From contig OY720346.1 in assembly GCA_963082975.1 (NCBI GenBank), positions 25,910,720-25,974,719 on the forward strand: a DNA stretch of 64,000 nucleotides, given 5' to 3'. Within the stretch, counting starts at the first letter, position 1. Every line of letters starts with the position of its first letter. Of the stretch, positions 35,362 to 46,968 are shown in pieces. This stretch comes from Labia minor. Taxonomy: Eukaryota; Arthropoda; Insecta; Dermaptera; Spongiphoridae. Position numbers and translations under genes: made by a program. The notes beneath the pieces are model-generated. The model was not told the origin of the DNA. It saw nothing but the letters and a program-made list of their open reading frames with translations, and did not search any database.

Positions 35362-35638
35362 TGCAGAAGACACAATCAGGCATCGCTGTCTCACATTCAC
35401 GTGGTCCTGGGTTCAAGTCTCGGGCCTGATAAGGGAATTTCTCTAGCTGGGGTCTATGGGACGGAGTCAACCCAGCCTCCGGGATCAACATTGGAAACCT
35501 ACTTGGTAAAAAGTAGCGCCTCCGATCAAGAAAATCAAGGTAAAGGTAGGTCTCGTTCTACTGATCATAGGACACCTAATTTAATTATAGCCGACTTGAT
35601 AGGCGATATTCTTACGTAGGACGTACAAAAGTCAGAGA
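35362..35638 (+). repeat. tRNA-derived SINE copy
   Basis: B box GGTTCAAGTCT at 35410-35420 within GTGGTCCTGGGTTCAAGTCT. Body CTAGCTGGGGTCTATGGGAC, CAACCCAGCCTCCGGGATCA, CCTCCGATCAAGAAAATCAA; 3' part CTGATCATAGGACACCTAAT and GTAGGACGTACAAAAGTCAG. Same order as 22571-22853 (opposite strand). The 86-codon frame across it (35359-35619) is a passenger of the SINE, not a gene. The A-box region is decayed. Confidence 0.8.
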
Positions 35639-36449
35639 AGACACCTTAATCACAATGTATTAATGTATTAATATGTTTAAAAAATTTCAGTTAAATCGCT
35701 GTATATAAAAAAAATGAAATATTATTAGTGAGGGATTAAAGTTTGCTTTATTAATAGTTAATAGTTATAATCGTGTCGTAGTTATTAGGCTAAACTAAAA
35801 ATATTAAAAATAATAGAAATTATGCTCTGCTCGATCGTGAACAACATTCTGATTAATTCGTTCCTGGATTGTCTGAATCGTTAATTAACACTTAGAAAAT
35901 CGATAGTCTACTTTCTACTATATTGATATTTCCCCCTAATTATATATATAAAATATAATTTTTATTTCTTTTTAATTATAATCAATTCGAAATGAATCTT
36001 GTTATTATAAAATATATCATAATTTAATATAGTATAAATCAAGTTAATTAGAAAAGAATTGTCTTAATTAAAGATAATAATTGTAGTGGATAAATGTATG
36101 ATCATTTTATTTGTTACACATATTCCTTAATTCTATATGATTTTAATTGATTTAGAATTCTTTCATATATAATTTTAAAAATCATATTAAAAATTCAATA
36201 AATAACTGATGATACTAATCTCTAGGAATATATCGTTCTTTTCCTCTTTCGTAAACTGATATTAATCTCATCAAAAATATTTTGTAGATATTAAAAAATT
36301 TAATTTTTAATTTATTCATTTCTTTTTTCTTAATTTAGAGGTTAATTTTTCAGTTACTGTGATTTTATAAATATTTGTTTATTATTTTCTTGGATTTATT
36401 ATTAAATTACAATATTTATCTATTTTTCCATTTTGAACAAATTTGTATA
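35639..36449. other. A+T-rich noncoding stretch
   Basis: Nothing recognised. Confidence 0.5.
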
Positions 36450-37267
36450 AGGAACTTGAATTAATAATGTGTATGTTTCAATATTCCAGTTTGCAATGTA
36501 TTCCCACTAAAACCTACAGTCTATGGTCGTCTTGAACAGCTTGTATCATTTGGTTGAAACGTAAACAACAGTACTAAATATTGTTTCGAACATGTCTAAT
36601 TTCGTATCAGATAAAGTGTTTTTGCGGGGAGTTCTTCTTCATTATTTTAATGATGAAGAAAAGTGCGGCCGAGAGTCATCTAATCTTATTTGAAGTTTAC
36701 AGCGAGTATGCTCTATCTGAACAATCGTGTCAGAGATGGTTTGGTCGCTTTAAAAGTGGTGATTTTGAGCTCGAAGACAAGGAACGGCCGGATCAACCCA
36801 AAAAGTTTGAAGCCGAAATGCCAAACTCTTCAGGAGTGCGTTTAAGCCGCGTTCTGAAGCAAAAACGGCCGGAATTCGAAGAAAGGCACGACAAAGTGAT
36901 TTTGCAGCATGACAACTCTCGACCACATGTTGCAAAACCGGTGAAAACCTATCTAGAAACACTGAAATACCACATCCGACGTATTCTTCAGACATTGCTC
37001 CTTCGGGCTATTACTTGTATCGGTCGATGACACATGGTCTATCCCAGCAAAAGTTTACTTCATATGAACAATGCAAAAAATGGGTCGATGATTGGATTTC
37101 CTCAAAAGACGAGTCGTTTTTCCGAGCTGACATACGAAAATTGCCAGAAAGATTTTAAGTAGTGGCCAGCGATGGACAATACTTTGATTAATATATTTGT
37201 AACCATTATTTGAAAATAAATCCGTAAATTTCGAAAAAAAAAACGCTCATTATTAATTCAAGTTCCC
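36450..37267 (+). mobile_element. Mariner element, internally deleted
   Basis: The left terminus AGGAACTTGAATTAATAATG (36450) is mirrored at the right by CATTATTAATTCAAGTTCCC (ends 37267), with TATA on both outer sides, consistent with TA target duplication. Length is 818 bp instead of ~1.3 kb. TIRs differ from those of the mariners at 10479 and 30568, so this is a third mariner lineage. Confidence 0.9.
36591..37191 (+). pseudogene. Mariner transposase, deleted and frameshifted
   Basis: The start is at ATG 36591 (MSNFVSDKVFLRGVLLHYFN). After a shift near 36655 the frame gives AAESHLILFEVYSEYALSEQ and CQRWFGRFKSGDFELEDKER (helix-turn-helix and linker). The segment with the second helix-turn-helix and the first catalytic Asp is deleted. 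The frame resumes at KQKRPEFEERHDKVILQHDN, keeping the second catalytic Asp (HDN) and PHVAKPVKTYLETLKYH. A further shift leads to SDIAPSGYYLYRSMTHGL, in which the third catalytic Asp of the usual APSDYHLF motif is Gly, then to LPERF, an in-frame TAA and VVASDGQYFD with stop at 37189-37191. The full family length is about 345 residues. It cannot be active. Confidence 0.88.
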
Positions 37268-40200
37268 TATACTTTTTATTCACTTACATAGAAAGAAGTG
37301 AAAGTAAAAATAAAATAATTAATTTTGTTCCATTATTGTGATAAATTTATATAATAAGTAGTTTTTCTTTGTGTATTATTCTTAAATTAATTATAAAGAG
37401 AAAAAAATCAACTTCTAATATATCCAATATGATTTCTAAGGCGAAATCGATAGCAATCTCAAAAGAATAATCCACCTACCCACCCACCACCTGTGCCTTT
37501 AGTGATTTTTCTTACGCCCATTTCGAGACGTTATCGAAGTCGTCGATATAAATATTTCCAATCATTAACAATTCCAATGTCCCTCTCCCCACTACCCACT
37601 TCAATAGCATACCGATTATAGAAAATTTCCTAATCTTCATTTTTCAAAATCACTCTTATATTGTAGTTGATGACAAATTCAAGGGTATTTATTTATATAA
37701 TGACCTGGAAATTTTACACAAAGAAGAAAAAATTGAATAATAAAGTCAAATATAATAAATAGATACTAAGTATTAAAATCAATTATATGCTTTATCTAAA
37801 ATTACATCATTGAAAAATGAAATAGAATAAATTGAAGCAATATTTATTAGAAATTCTTAGATTGTTAATTTTTACAACTTAGAAGAATTATTTTTTTCAC
37901 TTTTATTGGATTTATTAATAATCGATTGATACCGATGAATAATTATTTTTCACATAATTTTATATTTATTATCTTAATAGATACAGCACTTCTTAACCTG
38001 TTTCAACTGTAAAATTTTGAATAATTATAATTTTCGATTATTTCATTTATAAATTCAATCTATTATAATATTTTATTGTATTTAAAAATATCAAGTATAT
38101 AGTTGGTACATAAAAATAAAATTAAGGAAATTTAATAATTTTGTATAAATTTTTTTTTAAGTCAAAACAAAGAATATAAACGTTAAATTTTCTACATATC
38201 TTTATCGATAGTTAGTTTTATTGTGGCAGTTTTCTGGTCTATTTTAGATCAACCAACTTCCATCAAACCCTCAGCAAATTCCCGTATATTTTACAGGTCT
38301 AGATTCAAAACTCAAAGATTGATTTTGTTTGCGCATGGTTCCAACATTTTAAATTTGTCACCCCCTTCCTTTATAATTTTTAATTTAAAAAAAATATATA
38401 TTGTATATATATTATTCATAGATATTTATGTAAACAAAATATCAAAAAAAAATCTAACTTAATTATTGTAATTTTTTAAAAAGAAAAATAAGGGATACAA
38501 AAGGAATTTTCCACTTGGCACTTCCGAATCGTACCCCCACTCTATATTTTTGAAATTTACCTCAGACATCAACATACAACCCTTGCCCTCATTCTATCGC
38601 CATCCGCTCACCACTATGCAAGATTGAGCTTCCATTATCGATTGGAGAAATTTGTAGTGTTTTTATTTAAAATTAATTTTATTTAAAATTAATTCATATA
38701 TCTGCAAAACCTAATTTGGAATTGCATTACAAGCGGATTAGTCTTTTGGTAAATTTCACACGCCACTTCTAGCGTTTTGTTTCGGTTTTCGCCTCTGGAA
38801 AGTTCCTTCATGATCAATTATTTCCTTATAATCAATTATTTTCCAAATCATGTTATTTTTTGTTATTTACTTTAAATAAATTATATATTTTTATCTTAAA
38901 ATTAAAATCAAAATTCGATTGCCTTTTCAATTTCTTTACCACCCTTTCAATCTAATCTCTTTCATTTGGATAAATTTTTATTATATTATTTATTTCCCAG
39001 GTACCTTCCAGTCTTCCTTTCAGAGAAGTCCGATCAGCCTTATCCACCTCCTTATTTCATTAATTTTATATATTTTCTAAAAAATATTGCTGGCGACTGA
39101 AAATAATCTTTATTTATTACCTTTAAAATTCAGTCATCTTACCTTTGAATTTGTCTGAACAGCAGGAAATTAATATAAATATTCAAGAAGAATATTTTTT
39201 TCTTCGGGGCAATTTGGGATATATTCTTCAAAATCGATTTTTTTAATTTCCGTTCATATTTTTTATTTTACTTTTGGCAATGATCTGGTGAAGGTTCGGA
39301 TGTTGTGTCAAACTGCTGGAAGATAATTACTGAGAATCTGCACAGAATAATTTATCCTAAAATATTTTTAGTATGAATATATATAAATAATATATAAATT
39401 TATTTAATATTTTTAGTAAAAAATTAAATTACCTTAATATTATTTTTGATATATTCAAATAAGGTGAGAATCCTTTCGTCATTTAGTTTAATTTATCTCC
39501 ACTGTTTTCTTATAATATTTGTCACTTATGTCTGAAGATATTCACATGTCAAGAGTTAGAACAAATTCCTATTCTTTTTCTTTGTGCCTACAATGTACAA
39601 AATCCTCTTGATTCGTTAAGTGTTTCCTATTCATTTCAAAATCATCATCCTTAGGTTCGTTGTATCTTAAAAGACAAACAGAAATATTTATATCAAAAAA
39701 TTATTTGAAAATAAAATAATTTTTTACAAATTAAACTTATATTTTGAATTTATATAATGCATTTTTTTAAATTAAAATATTTGTTGTTATAAATTTTATA
39801 AAATTTTGAATATAATGAAATATAGAGATAAAATATTGTATTTTATTATATTGTAGAGGTTTCAAAACTCAGTTCAAAATGAATTATTCGAAGTTTTAAA
39901 GTCATAATAAATATAGAGCTCTTTTTTGAAAATAAATTAAAATTTTTTATGAAAAATTACTTAGATAAAAATATAAATATTTTTATAAAATAACGTTTTT
40001 CCAATGGACTAAAAAGAATAAAATAATTTTTCTATAAACTTGACAAACTTTATGGATTAATTGCTTCATATTCAACGAAAAACCTTGGGCGCATTTAGTT
40101 GAATTTATTTATATGAACAATCAAGTCAAATTTTTGTAATAGTAAAAATTTTATTAAACACATAAACTGACAAATTTTTTATCATTCAATAAAATTGATA

Positions 40201-41235
40201 GTTTAAGAGCTAAGAAATTAATCTTTTATTATTTTTCACTGTAATATACTTATATCAAAGCATGTATCAAAATTTAAAAAAAAATTATTAAATTTATAAA
40301 TTATCAATCAAATCGAAAATGGTTGATTATATTTGAAGAAATAGTGTTACTTGTTAATTAAGTGTTTTACTGTGGTATGTATCTTAGTATATATATATAT
40401 ATATATGAATTATAGCTGTATAAAGGAAGTTAACTCGAATTAATACATGTAGATAAATAAATATAATATACGAAGGTTTAATAACAATATTTATTTAGCT
40501 TAAAAAATGTAATTTTATCTAATAATAAATGATCAAATATTTGAATATTTTTTTTAAATAAAATTTAGAGTGTTTATCATTAAAGTTTTTAAAAATAATT
40601 ATCTAAAGGGGCAAATAAAAGTAACCAAAATTCTCATTATTTAAAAAAATATTTACTTTAACATTTATCAAATAAATACAGAATTATTTTATTAAAAAAA
40701 TATAAATTAAATATGATTTATTTTTGAATGGAATTCTTTAAATTAAGTTAAATAAAAAAATATATTTATTGTGTATCTATAAGTTAAATCAAGATGTGAT
40801 GTATATATTTATATATTAATACAAATGGGGACAAGTTTCAAGGTGGGTACTGTTAGTAAAAATAAAATGAAAGTAATTTATATATATACAAGTACCTAAA
40901 GCTAGTTTCAGCCTATTTCCTCCATTTCAGATTAAATGTATTTTTTTACAATAAATATATATATTCATTTTTTAATATTTAATGATTACTTAAATTAATA
41001 TAATAAATTATAATTGTAAAAAAAGATATTTTTGTATTTGCTTAAATTATTTCTTATTTTATTTTATTAATATTATTATTAAATACATAATAAATTATTA
41101 TTAAATTAAAAGTTGATAATATTTATTTTAAGTTTATATAATACATATAAGTTGACTATATTTAAATTTAAATAATATTTTGGAACCAACAGTAAGTTCA
41201 TCGGCTTTAAAATTAAAATGAATGAATAATCTAGA
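37268..41235. other. Long A+T-rich noncoding stretch
   Basis: Three mildly mixed patches: about 37440-37620 (CACCTACCCACCCACCACCT, CGAGACGTTATCGAAGTCGTC), about 38500-38640 and about 38750-38830 (ACGCCACTTCTAGCG). None carries a convincing frame or belongs to a repeat seen here. A TA tract is at about 40390-40407. Confidence 0.45.
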
Positions 41236-41243
41236 TTCTAGAT

Positions 41244-41595
41244 CTTAGGTTCCCAAACTATTTTGTGTCGTAGGCCCCTTGTCTTGTTTTTCGGTTTTGG
41301 GTAGACCCCGTAAATTGATTTTGATTTTTTATAAAGAAATTTTACCTTTTTTAGAGCCCTATTAAAAAATCAAGAAATGCTTCAAAAGCTATTTCGGAAA
41401 AAAGCTTTACCTTTTTTTTAGGGACATACTGAAAAAAATCAAAAATTGTTTCAAAAGCAATGTCGGAAAACAATTTACCTTTTTTAGAGCCGGGAAAACA
41501 CGTAGATCCCCATTTTCATTTCATGGACCCCCAAATTTGTTATTCGCTGCCGTGGACTCCTTGGAGGTTGAAATAGACCACTTTGGGAACCTATG
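41244..41595. mobile_element. hAT-type MITE with 8-bp target duplication
   Basis: The right end, read inward, is CATAGGTTCCCAAAGTGG and the left is CTTAGGTTCCCAAACTAT: hAT-like terminal inverted repeats with the typical CA start at the right end. The octamer TTCTAGAT lies immediately outside both ends (41236-41243 and 41596-41603), the size of a hAT target duplication. The 352-bp interior has no transposase. It holds about two degenerate ~70-bp tandem units, each starting TTTACCTTTTTT and containing AAAAAATCAA and TTCAAAAGC. Confidence 0.85.
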
Positions 41596-41603
41596 TTCTA
41601 GAT

Positions 41604-42589
41604 TCTAGATCAATAAAACTCATTAGCTACTGATGTGCCCTTATGATTTCTAATGATAATTTATCGATAAGTTTTATTTTACTTTCATGTAATTTAAATA
41701 TGAGTGTTTATTTCTTGGTTTTTTTTGGTCTTATTAAATTACTTCATGATTAATTTTTTTAATTATTAATTATGGTATAATTATTGAAGAATAATTATTA
41801 TAGAAGTATTTATTAATATATTTATAGAATAATTAATAAAGAATAAATAATAAAAATTGAAGATTCAGAATGTGGGCTGAATTAAACATTTTTATTCCAG
41901 GTGTTTTTTTGTTGGCGTTTAAGGTGCAAGGTCTCATTTTTATTCAGTACTAAAAAATAGTTTTTTAGAAATTGTAGTAGTATTTGGTAACTGTCAATTA
42001 ATATCAAAAACATAATTATATATAATATTATCAAATTATTTTTATCTATTAGTGTATGTAAAAAATATAATCAGTTTGACAACTTTAACTCTGAGTCCTG
42101 CTGGTTTCCTAGATTCGGCCAGGCAGTTCATTGCTACTCCAAGAGACAAATGAGAACTTAAGTCCTAACCTTGTTGTTAGAATATGAGTTAAATTAAAAA
42201 TTGTGAGTTAATGATTCATTTAACTTTACACTTTAAATGTTTTTTTAATTAAATCATTCTCTAACTTTATATGAGCCAGTGTCAGTTTACGGCAAGTAAA
42301 GTAAAGTAACTTTGCACTCGAAACCTGTAATAAAAACTTTTATTTCAATAGCCTGTGTAAATTGTGTTAACTATGTTAAGTGAGTTTTATTTTCTAATAT
42401 TCTGAATTTTCTAATATTTTAAAATTAGCAGCAATAATCATCATATGTATAAATAACACTTATTTAGAATAATTTATATACAATATCATAAAAATACTTG
42501 TTTGTTGTTAATTTAATTAATTTCATATATATTTGCTTCCGATTAAAATAAATATAAAATATAGAAAAAGATGTCATAAAACAGGGAAG
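41604..42589. other. A+T-rich noncoding stretch
   Basis: Mostly low complexity. A mixed patch at about 42085-42180 (GAGTCCTGCTGGTTTCC, GATTCGGCCAGGCAGTTCAT) is unassigned. Confidence 0.45.
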
Positions 42590-42860
42590 TGTTTCGTTCA
42601 TCGCATTTTTTATGTTCTCACGCTGTTTCCCACCTGGAACATATTTTTCACTCACCTATACATATACATCCACACTACTTGTGATCTCCTCCCTCACGGT
42701 CATTGCATAATTTCACAATCGTTACTCTCACCCATCGGCCAGCCATTTGTCTTCGATTATTTTCCAATACCAAATTAGTAGTCAATAGGAGCCTAGCATC
42801 CATATGCAGCAGCCAAGAGATCCGCATGGTGCCCGGGAAACCAACCAAAGAGAGCATTCA
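42590..42860. other. High-complexity island, candidate exon or regulatory element
   Basis: Mixed composition with GTTTCCCACCTGGAACA, CCCATCGGCCAGCCATTTG, ATCCATATGCAGCAGCCAAG and CATGGTGCCCGGGAAACC. A plus-strand frame without Met runs about 55 codons to TAA near 42875 (includes THRPAICLRLFSN and QEIRMVPGKPTKE). Frames also exist on the minus strand, so coding direction is undecided. No repeat membership. Confidence 0.35.
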
Positions 42861-43388
42861 TCATCATTCATTGCTATAATCATGTAGAATAACTTAATTC
42901 GAAAATAGAGATATATTATTCTGTAAAATCGTAGATGGAATTTTTCTTGCGGTAAAAAAATAAAGAAACACCCTCAAGGGAAATTCACATTTAACTCTAT
43001 CAACTTCAATCTTCTGGAACGAATTTAAATCATTTTTTTTAACACGGATCATTTTTAGATGAAAACTAAAGAAATTTCTTTCTTTCTATCTATTAAAATA
43101 AATAAGTTTTTAACTGGTTAAGAATATTTTTGAATAGTTTTATATATATATATATATCTGTTATATTTGTATTTTTATTCAAAATTAATTAAATAATAAT
43201 GTATAATAAAATTTATAATTATTTTTTTATAATATTTATTTAATTGAAATTCCAATACGAATATTTTGAATTTATTTAAACTTTAGATTTCTAATTTCTT
43301 TTATTTACTTTTAACTAATTTTTCTAAATAATTATCTTAATTTGTTCATTTTTTGTTTGTCTACCCGTAATAAACAAATGACAGCTTA
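42861..43388. other. A+T-rich noncoding stretch
   Basis: TA tract at about 43141-43156. Nothing else recognised. Confidence 0.5.
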
Positions 43389-43415
43389 TCTATAATAATA
43401 AAAGCAAGTGTAATG

Positions 43416-43453
43416 TGTCTGTCTGTCTGCCTGTCTGTCTGTCTGTCTGTCTG
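43416..43453. repeat. (GTCT)n microsatellite in the Helitron 5' region
   Basis: About nine GTCT units with one GCCT variant. Confidence 0.9.
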
Positions 43454-43994
43454 ACCGAGCTCTCCAGCCATATCTATCGCACGCAGGGTCCTGGAATTTT
43501 TTACACGGAAGCACAAAGGGGCTGGCCACCAGTCCTCGAAGCCCGATTTTCGACTTTTAATTAGAAAAATTTTAAAAAAATTATAAAAAATAATTAATGA
43601 AAAATAGTTTAGTTACCATACTAGATCATAGAGGCGCTGGTGGCGATAATTTGGCGGTAATTTAAATTCTGAGCAATGTGCAGATAAAAATCTTTTTATA
43701 TATCTATTGATATTTACAATATCTCAATTGATCTTATTGGCCTTTTAAACTTTGAAAACATTCACATTACGGCTATAATTTAATACTATTAATTTTTAAG
43801 ATTATGTGAGTAAATTATTTTAATTAAGAAAATTTGATCTCATAATTGGATTTTCACGTAAGATTTTAATATATAATATATTTTTTAATATTATTTTTAT
43901 AGTAGTTTAGTGTTATGCTAATTTTATATTTTATTTTTATTTTGTTTACTCTGATTTTTTTTTAAATAAATTAATAACATTTAAAGTAGCATAA

Positions 43995-44541
43995 AAAAAT
44001 TAATCGAGGCAGGAAAATTGATGGGGTTTGAAATTAATAGTGATAAGACAAAATAATTAGTATCAGAGAGAATAATATTTGCAAAGAATTTAAATCGAGG
44101 TTACAATCTGGAAATTATTATCAAAGGGGATCAAAATTATTAAATTATTAATTGTATTATATGGGTGGGAGGCATGGTCTATAACCCTGGGAGATGAGAA
44201 TAGATTCAGAGTATTTGAGAATAGGATTCTTCCCAGCATTTATGGGCCAAAGAAAGATGAGGACACCGGGGAATAGCGGAGACTGCATAACAAGGAATTG
44301 CATGACCTCTATGCATCTCTAGATATAGGTCATAAAATAGAGAAGGCTGGGATCGGCAGGGCACATGGCTAGAATGGGAGAGGAAAAATATATTGGTGGG
44401 GAGTTCGATTGGAAAACGTCTGTGTGGAAGACCAATTGTGAACAGGGTGGACAATGTAGGAAGGAACGTGAGAGAGATGGGACAGGTTAGGAGTTAGATG
44501 GTTATAGCTCAGAATAGGGACACTCGGGGGGGGGAGCCCCC
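43995..44541 (+). pseudogene. LINE reverse transcriptase C-terminal fragment
   Basis: Starts with KLIEAGKLMGFEINSDKTK (the post-YADD GLEVN-x-x-KTK block of LINE RTs). It continues through FAKNLNRGYNLEI and the degenerate equivalent of RFRVFENRILxxIYGPKK (nucleotides ATTCAGAGTATTTGAGAATA), then GRPIVNRVDNVGRNVREMGQ near 44435-44490 and AQNRDTR. Ordered as in the LINE at 21405-22568 but on the plus strand, with stops and frameshifts. It ends in a G run (about 44526-44534) just before the Helitron terminus, lacking the normal LINE 3' tail. Confidence 0.75.
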
Positions 44542-44582
44542 GTCTAGATGCGAAGAGCGACGAAGGAGCTCTGAGCAGCTAG

Positions 44583-45107
44583 TTCAAAGATAAAAAAGAA
44601 GGGGCAAGTGAATTATTTTTTTTTTCATTAATACTTTGTTTTGAATTATATTATGGAAAACGATATGAAAGTGATATAGAGTTAGATGGAAATACAAAAT
44701 TTTGTTTTATTTCGAATTTAAATCTCCTTCTAAATTAAAATTTCTAACTTATTGAGTATATCAGATTGGGAACTCTTGTGCTAAAGGTATAGTTTTTAAA
44801 TAAATTCATCATTGTATTTATTATAACTTTTCCCAAATGTAAATATAATTTGCTTGTGATTCAAAATAATAAGGTCTCTGCCAAATTTTATCTTGGACAT
44901 ATATATATATATATATATTTATCACTTTTAATTTGAAAAGAATTTGAAAATGTAAAAAAAATTAAATACTTAAGTACTATAGTAGTATAATAATATTTTA
45001 ATGAATTTAAATTAAAGTTGTGTTCAAGTAACACCTGGTCATATTCATCATAGAGGCTTGTTTATCAAAATTATTTTCAAAAATTATCAAAATTAAAATG
45101 TAAAAGA
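44583..45107. other. A+T-rich noncoding stretch
   Basis: TA tract at about 44899-44918. Nothing recognised. Confidence 0.5.
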
Positions 45108-45450
45108 TTTTCTGGTTGTATTATATGGGTATGAGGCGTAGTCTACGACTTTGGAGGACGAAGAATAAAGTATTCGAAAATAGGAATCTTCGTAGCATTT
45201 ATGAGATGAAGAAGGATGAATGGCAGAGATTGGATAACTAGGAATAGCAAATCACATTAGGACATGTTTAAAATAGAAGAAAAAATAGTAGCGAGAAACT
45301 TGATAGTGGGGAGGCCGATTGGGAAACGAATGGTTTAAAGATCAATAAGCTTGAGGGAGTAACCAGGGAATTGAAGTTGGATGTAAGTAGTTCTTAATAG
45401 GGACGTTTGGATGAATGTGCTTGCCAATAATCACAGAGATGGATAAATAA
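45108..45450 (+). pseudogene. LINE C-terminal fragment, highly decayed
   Basis: Begins GGTTGTATTATATGGGTATG (the VLYGYEA block) and proceeds through GTATTCGAAAATAGGAATCT, AGTGGGGAGGCCGATTGGGA and GTGCTTGCCAATAATCACAG, the same succession as the fragment at 43995-44541, but with many stops. It lies only about 570 bp downstream of that fragment in the same orientation, so the two could be duplicates or successive insertions. Confidence 0.65.
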
Positions 45451-46045
45451 ATAAATAAATATATATTTTTGTAAAGTTTTATTTATTTTTATCCTTATGA
45501 CTTAAAAAATTAAAAGAATTCACATTTATGTCTATCTAAATAAAAAATAAAAAAAAAATGCCCAGAAACAACAACAAAATTTATTTCAATTTTATGTCTT
45601 AAATCTATTTTATTTTTAAATTTTCTTTTAAGCTAAGAAATATGTATAAATTTAATTGTAATAAACTATAAATTCAAATTCCCAGAGGCTTCCATCCTTG
45701 ACATATTCTAATTTGAATGCTTTTGAAAGGAAATAGATACAATTTTTTTTTTACATCTCTTTTTAATATAAGTACAAGTTTTATATTCGTTATGATCATT
45801 ATTTTAATGGTTTAATTACTATAGTTTGACATCATAATTTAATAACATTTTGAAGAAATCAATTGAACTAAATTATCGAAAGAAGTTTTAACCTTTATAA
45901 GTTTAACAATTTTAACAGGAAAAATACTAAATAGTATATTTTATTGTTTTGTTATTCTTTTTATTTTTTGTTGATTTTCTTCTTTCCTAGATATCTATCA
46001 ATCTTTATTAGCCACTCGTCTAATATATTTATCTCTCTCTCTCTG

Positions 46046-46076
<31 letters not shown>

Positions 46077-46107
46077 ATCTTGATCTTTTTTTAAAAATTG
46101 CTTTTTT
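45451..46107. other. A+T-rich noncoding stretch
   Basis: TA tract at about 46046-46069. The frames here (45944-46177, 46029-46316) run into the simple repeats and are not genes. Confidence 0.5.
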
Positions 46108-46237
46108 ACTTTCCCGCATACTTCGTATAAGGGAAGTATTGGAATCGTCAAAAATTTCGACTTCGAGATTTCGATAGATCTTGACGTTTTAGACCTCCCT
46201 GAGTCGGAAAATACCATTTTTCGAATTATGTCTGTGT

Positions 46238-46262
46238 GTATGTATGTATGTATGTATGTATG

Positions 46263-46291
<29 letters not shown>
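46238..46291. repeat. (TATG)n microsatellite core of TAC-C
   Basis: About thirteen TATG units. The reading frames through it (YIHT or CMYV repeats) are artefacts. Confidence 0.95.
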
Positions 46292-46293
<2 letters not shown>

Positions 46294-46588
46294 TGTCTGT
46301 AAGCAAATTTACTCAAAAACTAATCAAGCTAGGACTTCGAAATTTGGTACACCGATATTATTCACAGTTTGTAGATTTCTATCAAAATTTCGTCAAAATC
46401 GGTTAACCGGAAGTGGTACTTTACCTACACTGGTTGCGTTTACCTTTCAAGTAAAGTACCAGTTTGCTTCGAGATATTTGCTTCATATTTTGTATATAGA
46501 TTTAAAAATATGAAAAAAATTCAGATACCAAATTTCATCATGATCTGACTACCGGAAGTGACATTTTACCTATAAAAGTAGCGTTTCC

Positions 46589-46968
46589 TTTTTACCGACC
46601 GACGATAGTAAGGGAGGTATTGTTTTCACACCAAATTTCACCTGTGGTATATTTACTTAATGCATCAGTATGATGAATGGATCAACTTTTGGTGCAAATC
46701 CGGAAACCGGAAGTGCTAGTATTGCCGATCGAAGAGAGGAAGTGAAGGGTTATTTTAATATCAAATTTCACGTGAGGACATATCTCCACGTGTTATGCAT
46801 TTTGTATTGGTTTTATCCTCGAGAAAAATCATCTTCATTAGTTTTTTCTTAATTTAAAATTATATGACGTCATCCAGCACTTCATGACGTCACAGCCAGC
46901 CCTTATATATTATAAATAAAATAAAATTAAAAATATTTATATTATATCCATATCTGTTTTTTTTACAT
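46589..46968 (+). repeat. TAC-A element, internally deleted, nested in TAC-C
   Basis: Starts TTTTTACCGACCGACGATAG; the first module is cut short (CACCTGTGG joins directly to TATATTTACTTAATGCATCA), so the microsatellite core and the ACCGATTTTGATG motif are lost. AAACCGGAAGTG (near 46704) and the TGACGTCA pair (46865-46872, 46885-46892) remain. The distal GGTCAACTT end is missing. Confidence 0.8.

Larger units (their letters stand above)
43389..44582 (+). mobile_element. Non-autonomous Helitron carrying LINE sequence
   Basis: The left end is TCTATAATAATAAAAGCAAG (begins TC, preceded by A at 43388). The right end is CTGAGCAGCTAG (CTAG at 44579-44582, followed by T), preceded by a small hairpin AGAGC...GCTCT about 11 bp upstream. 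TC...CTRR ends, a 3' hairpin and insertion between A and T without target duplication are the Helitron hallmarks. A (GTCT)n tract follows the 5' end (43416-43453). No Rep/helicase gene, so non-autonomous. The right half is a piece of the local LINE. A second copy of the 3' end is at 56871-56904. The pairing of the two ends is inferred. Confidence 0.6.

Noticed and set aside
35400-35430. Possible tRNA gene (GGTTCAAG B box)
   Set aside because: There is no cloverleaf; it is the decayed tRNA-like head of a SINE.
35359-35619. 86-codon plus-strand frame
   Set aside because: It lies wholly within a SINE copy whose relatives elsewhere in the window break the frame.
46029-46316. Frames with repeated Tyr-Ile-His-Thr or Met-Tyr-Val-Cys on both strands
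   Set aside because: They are translations of the TATG and TA simple repeats.
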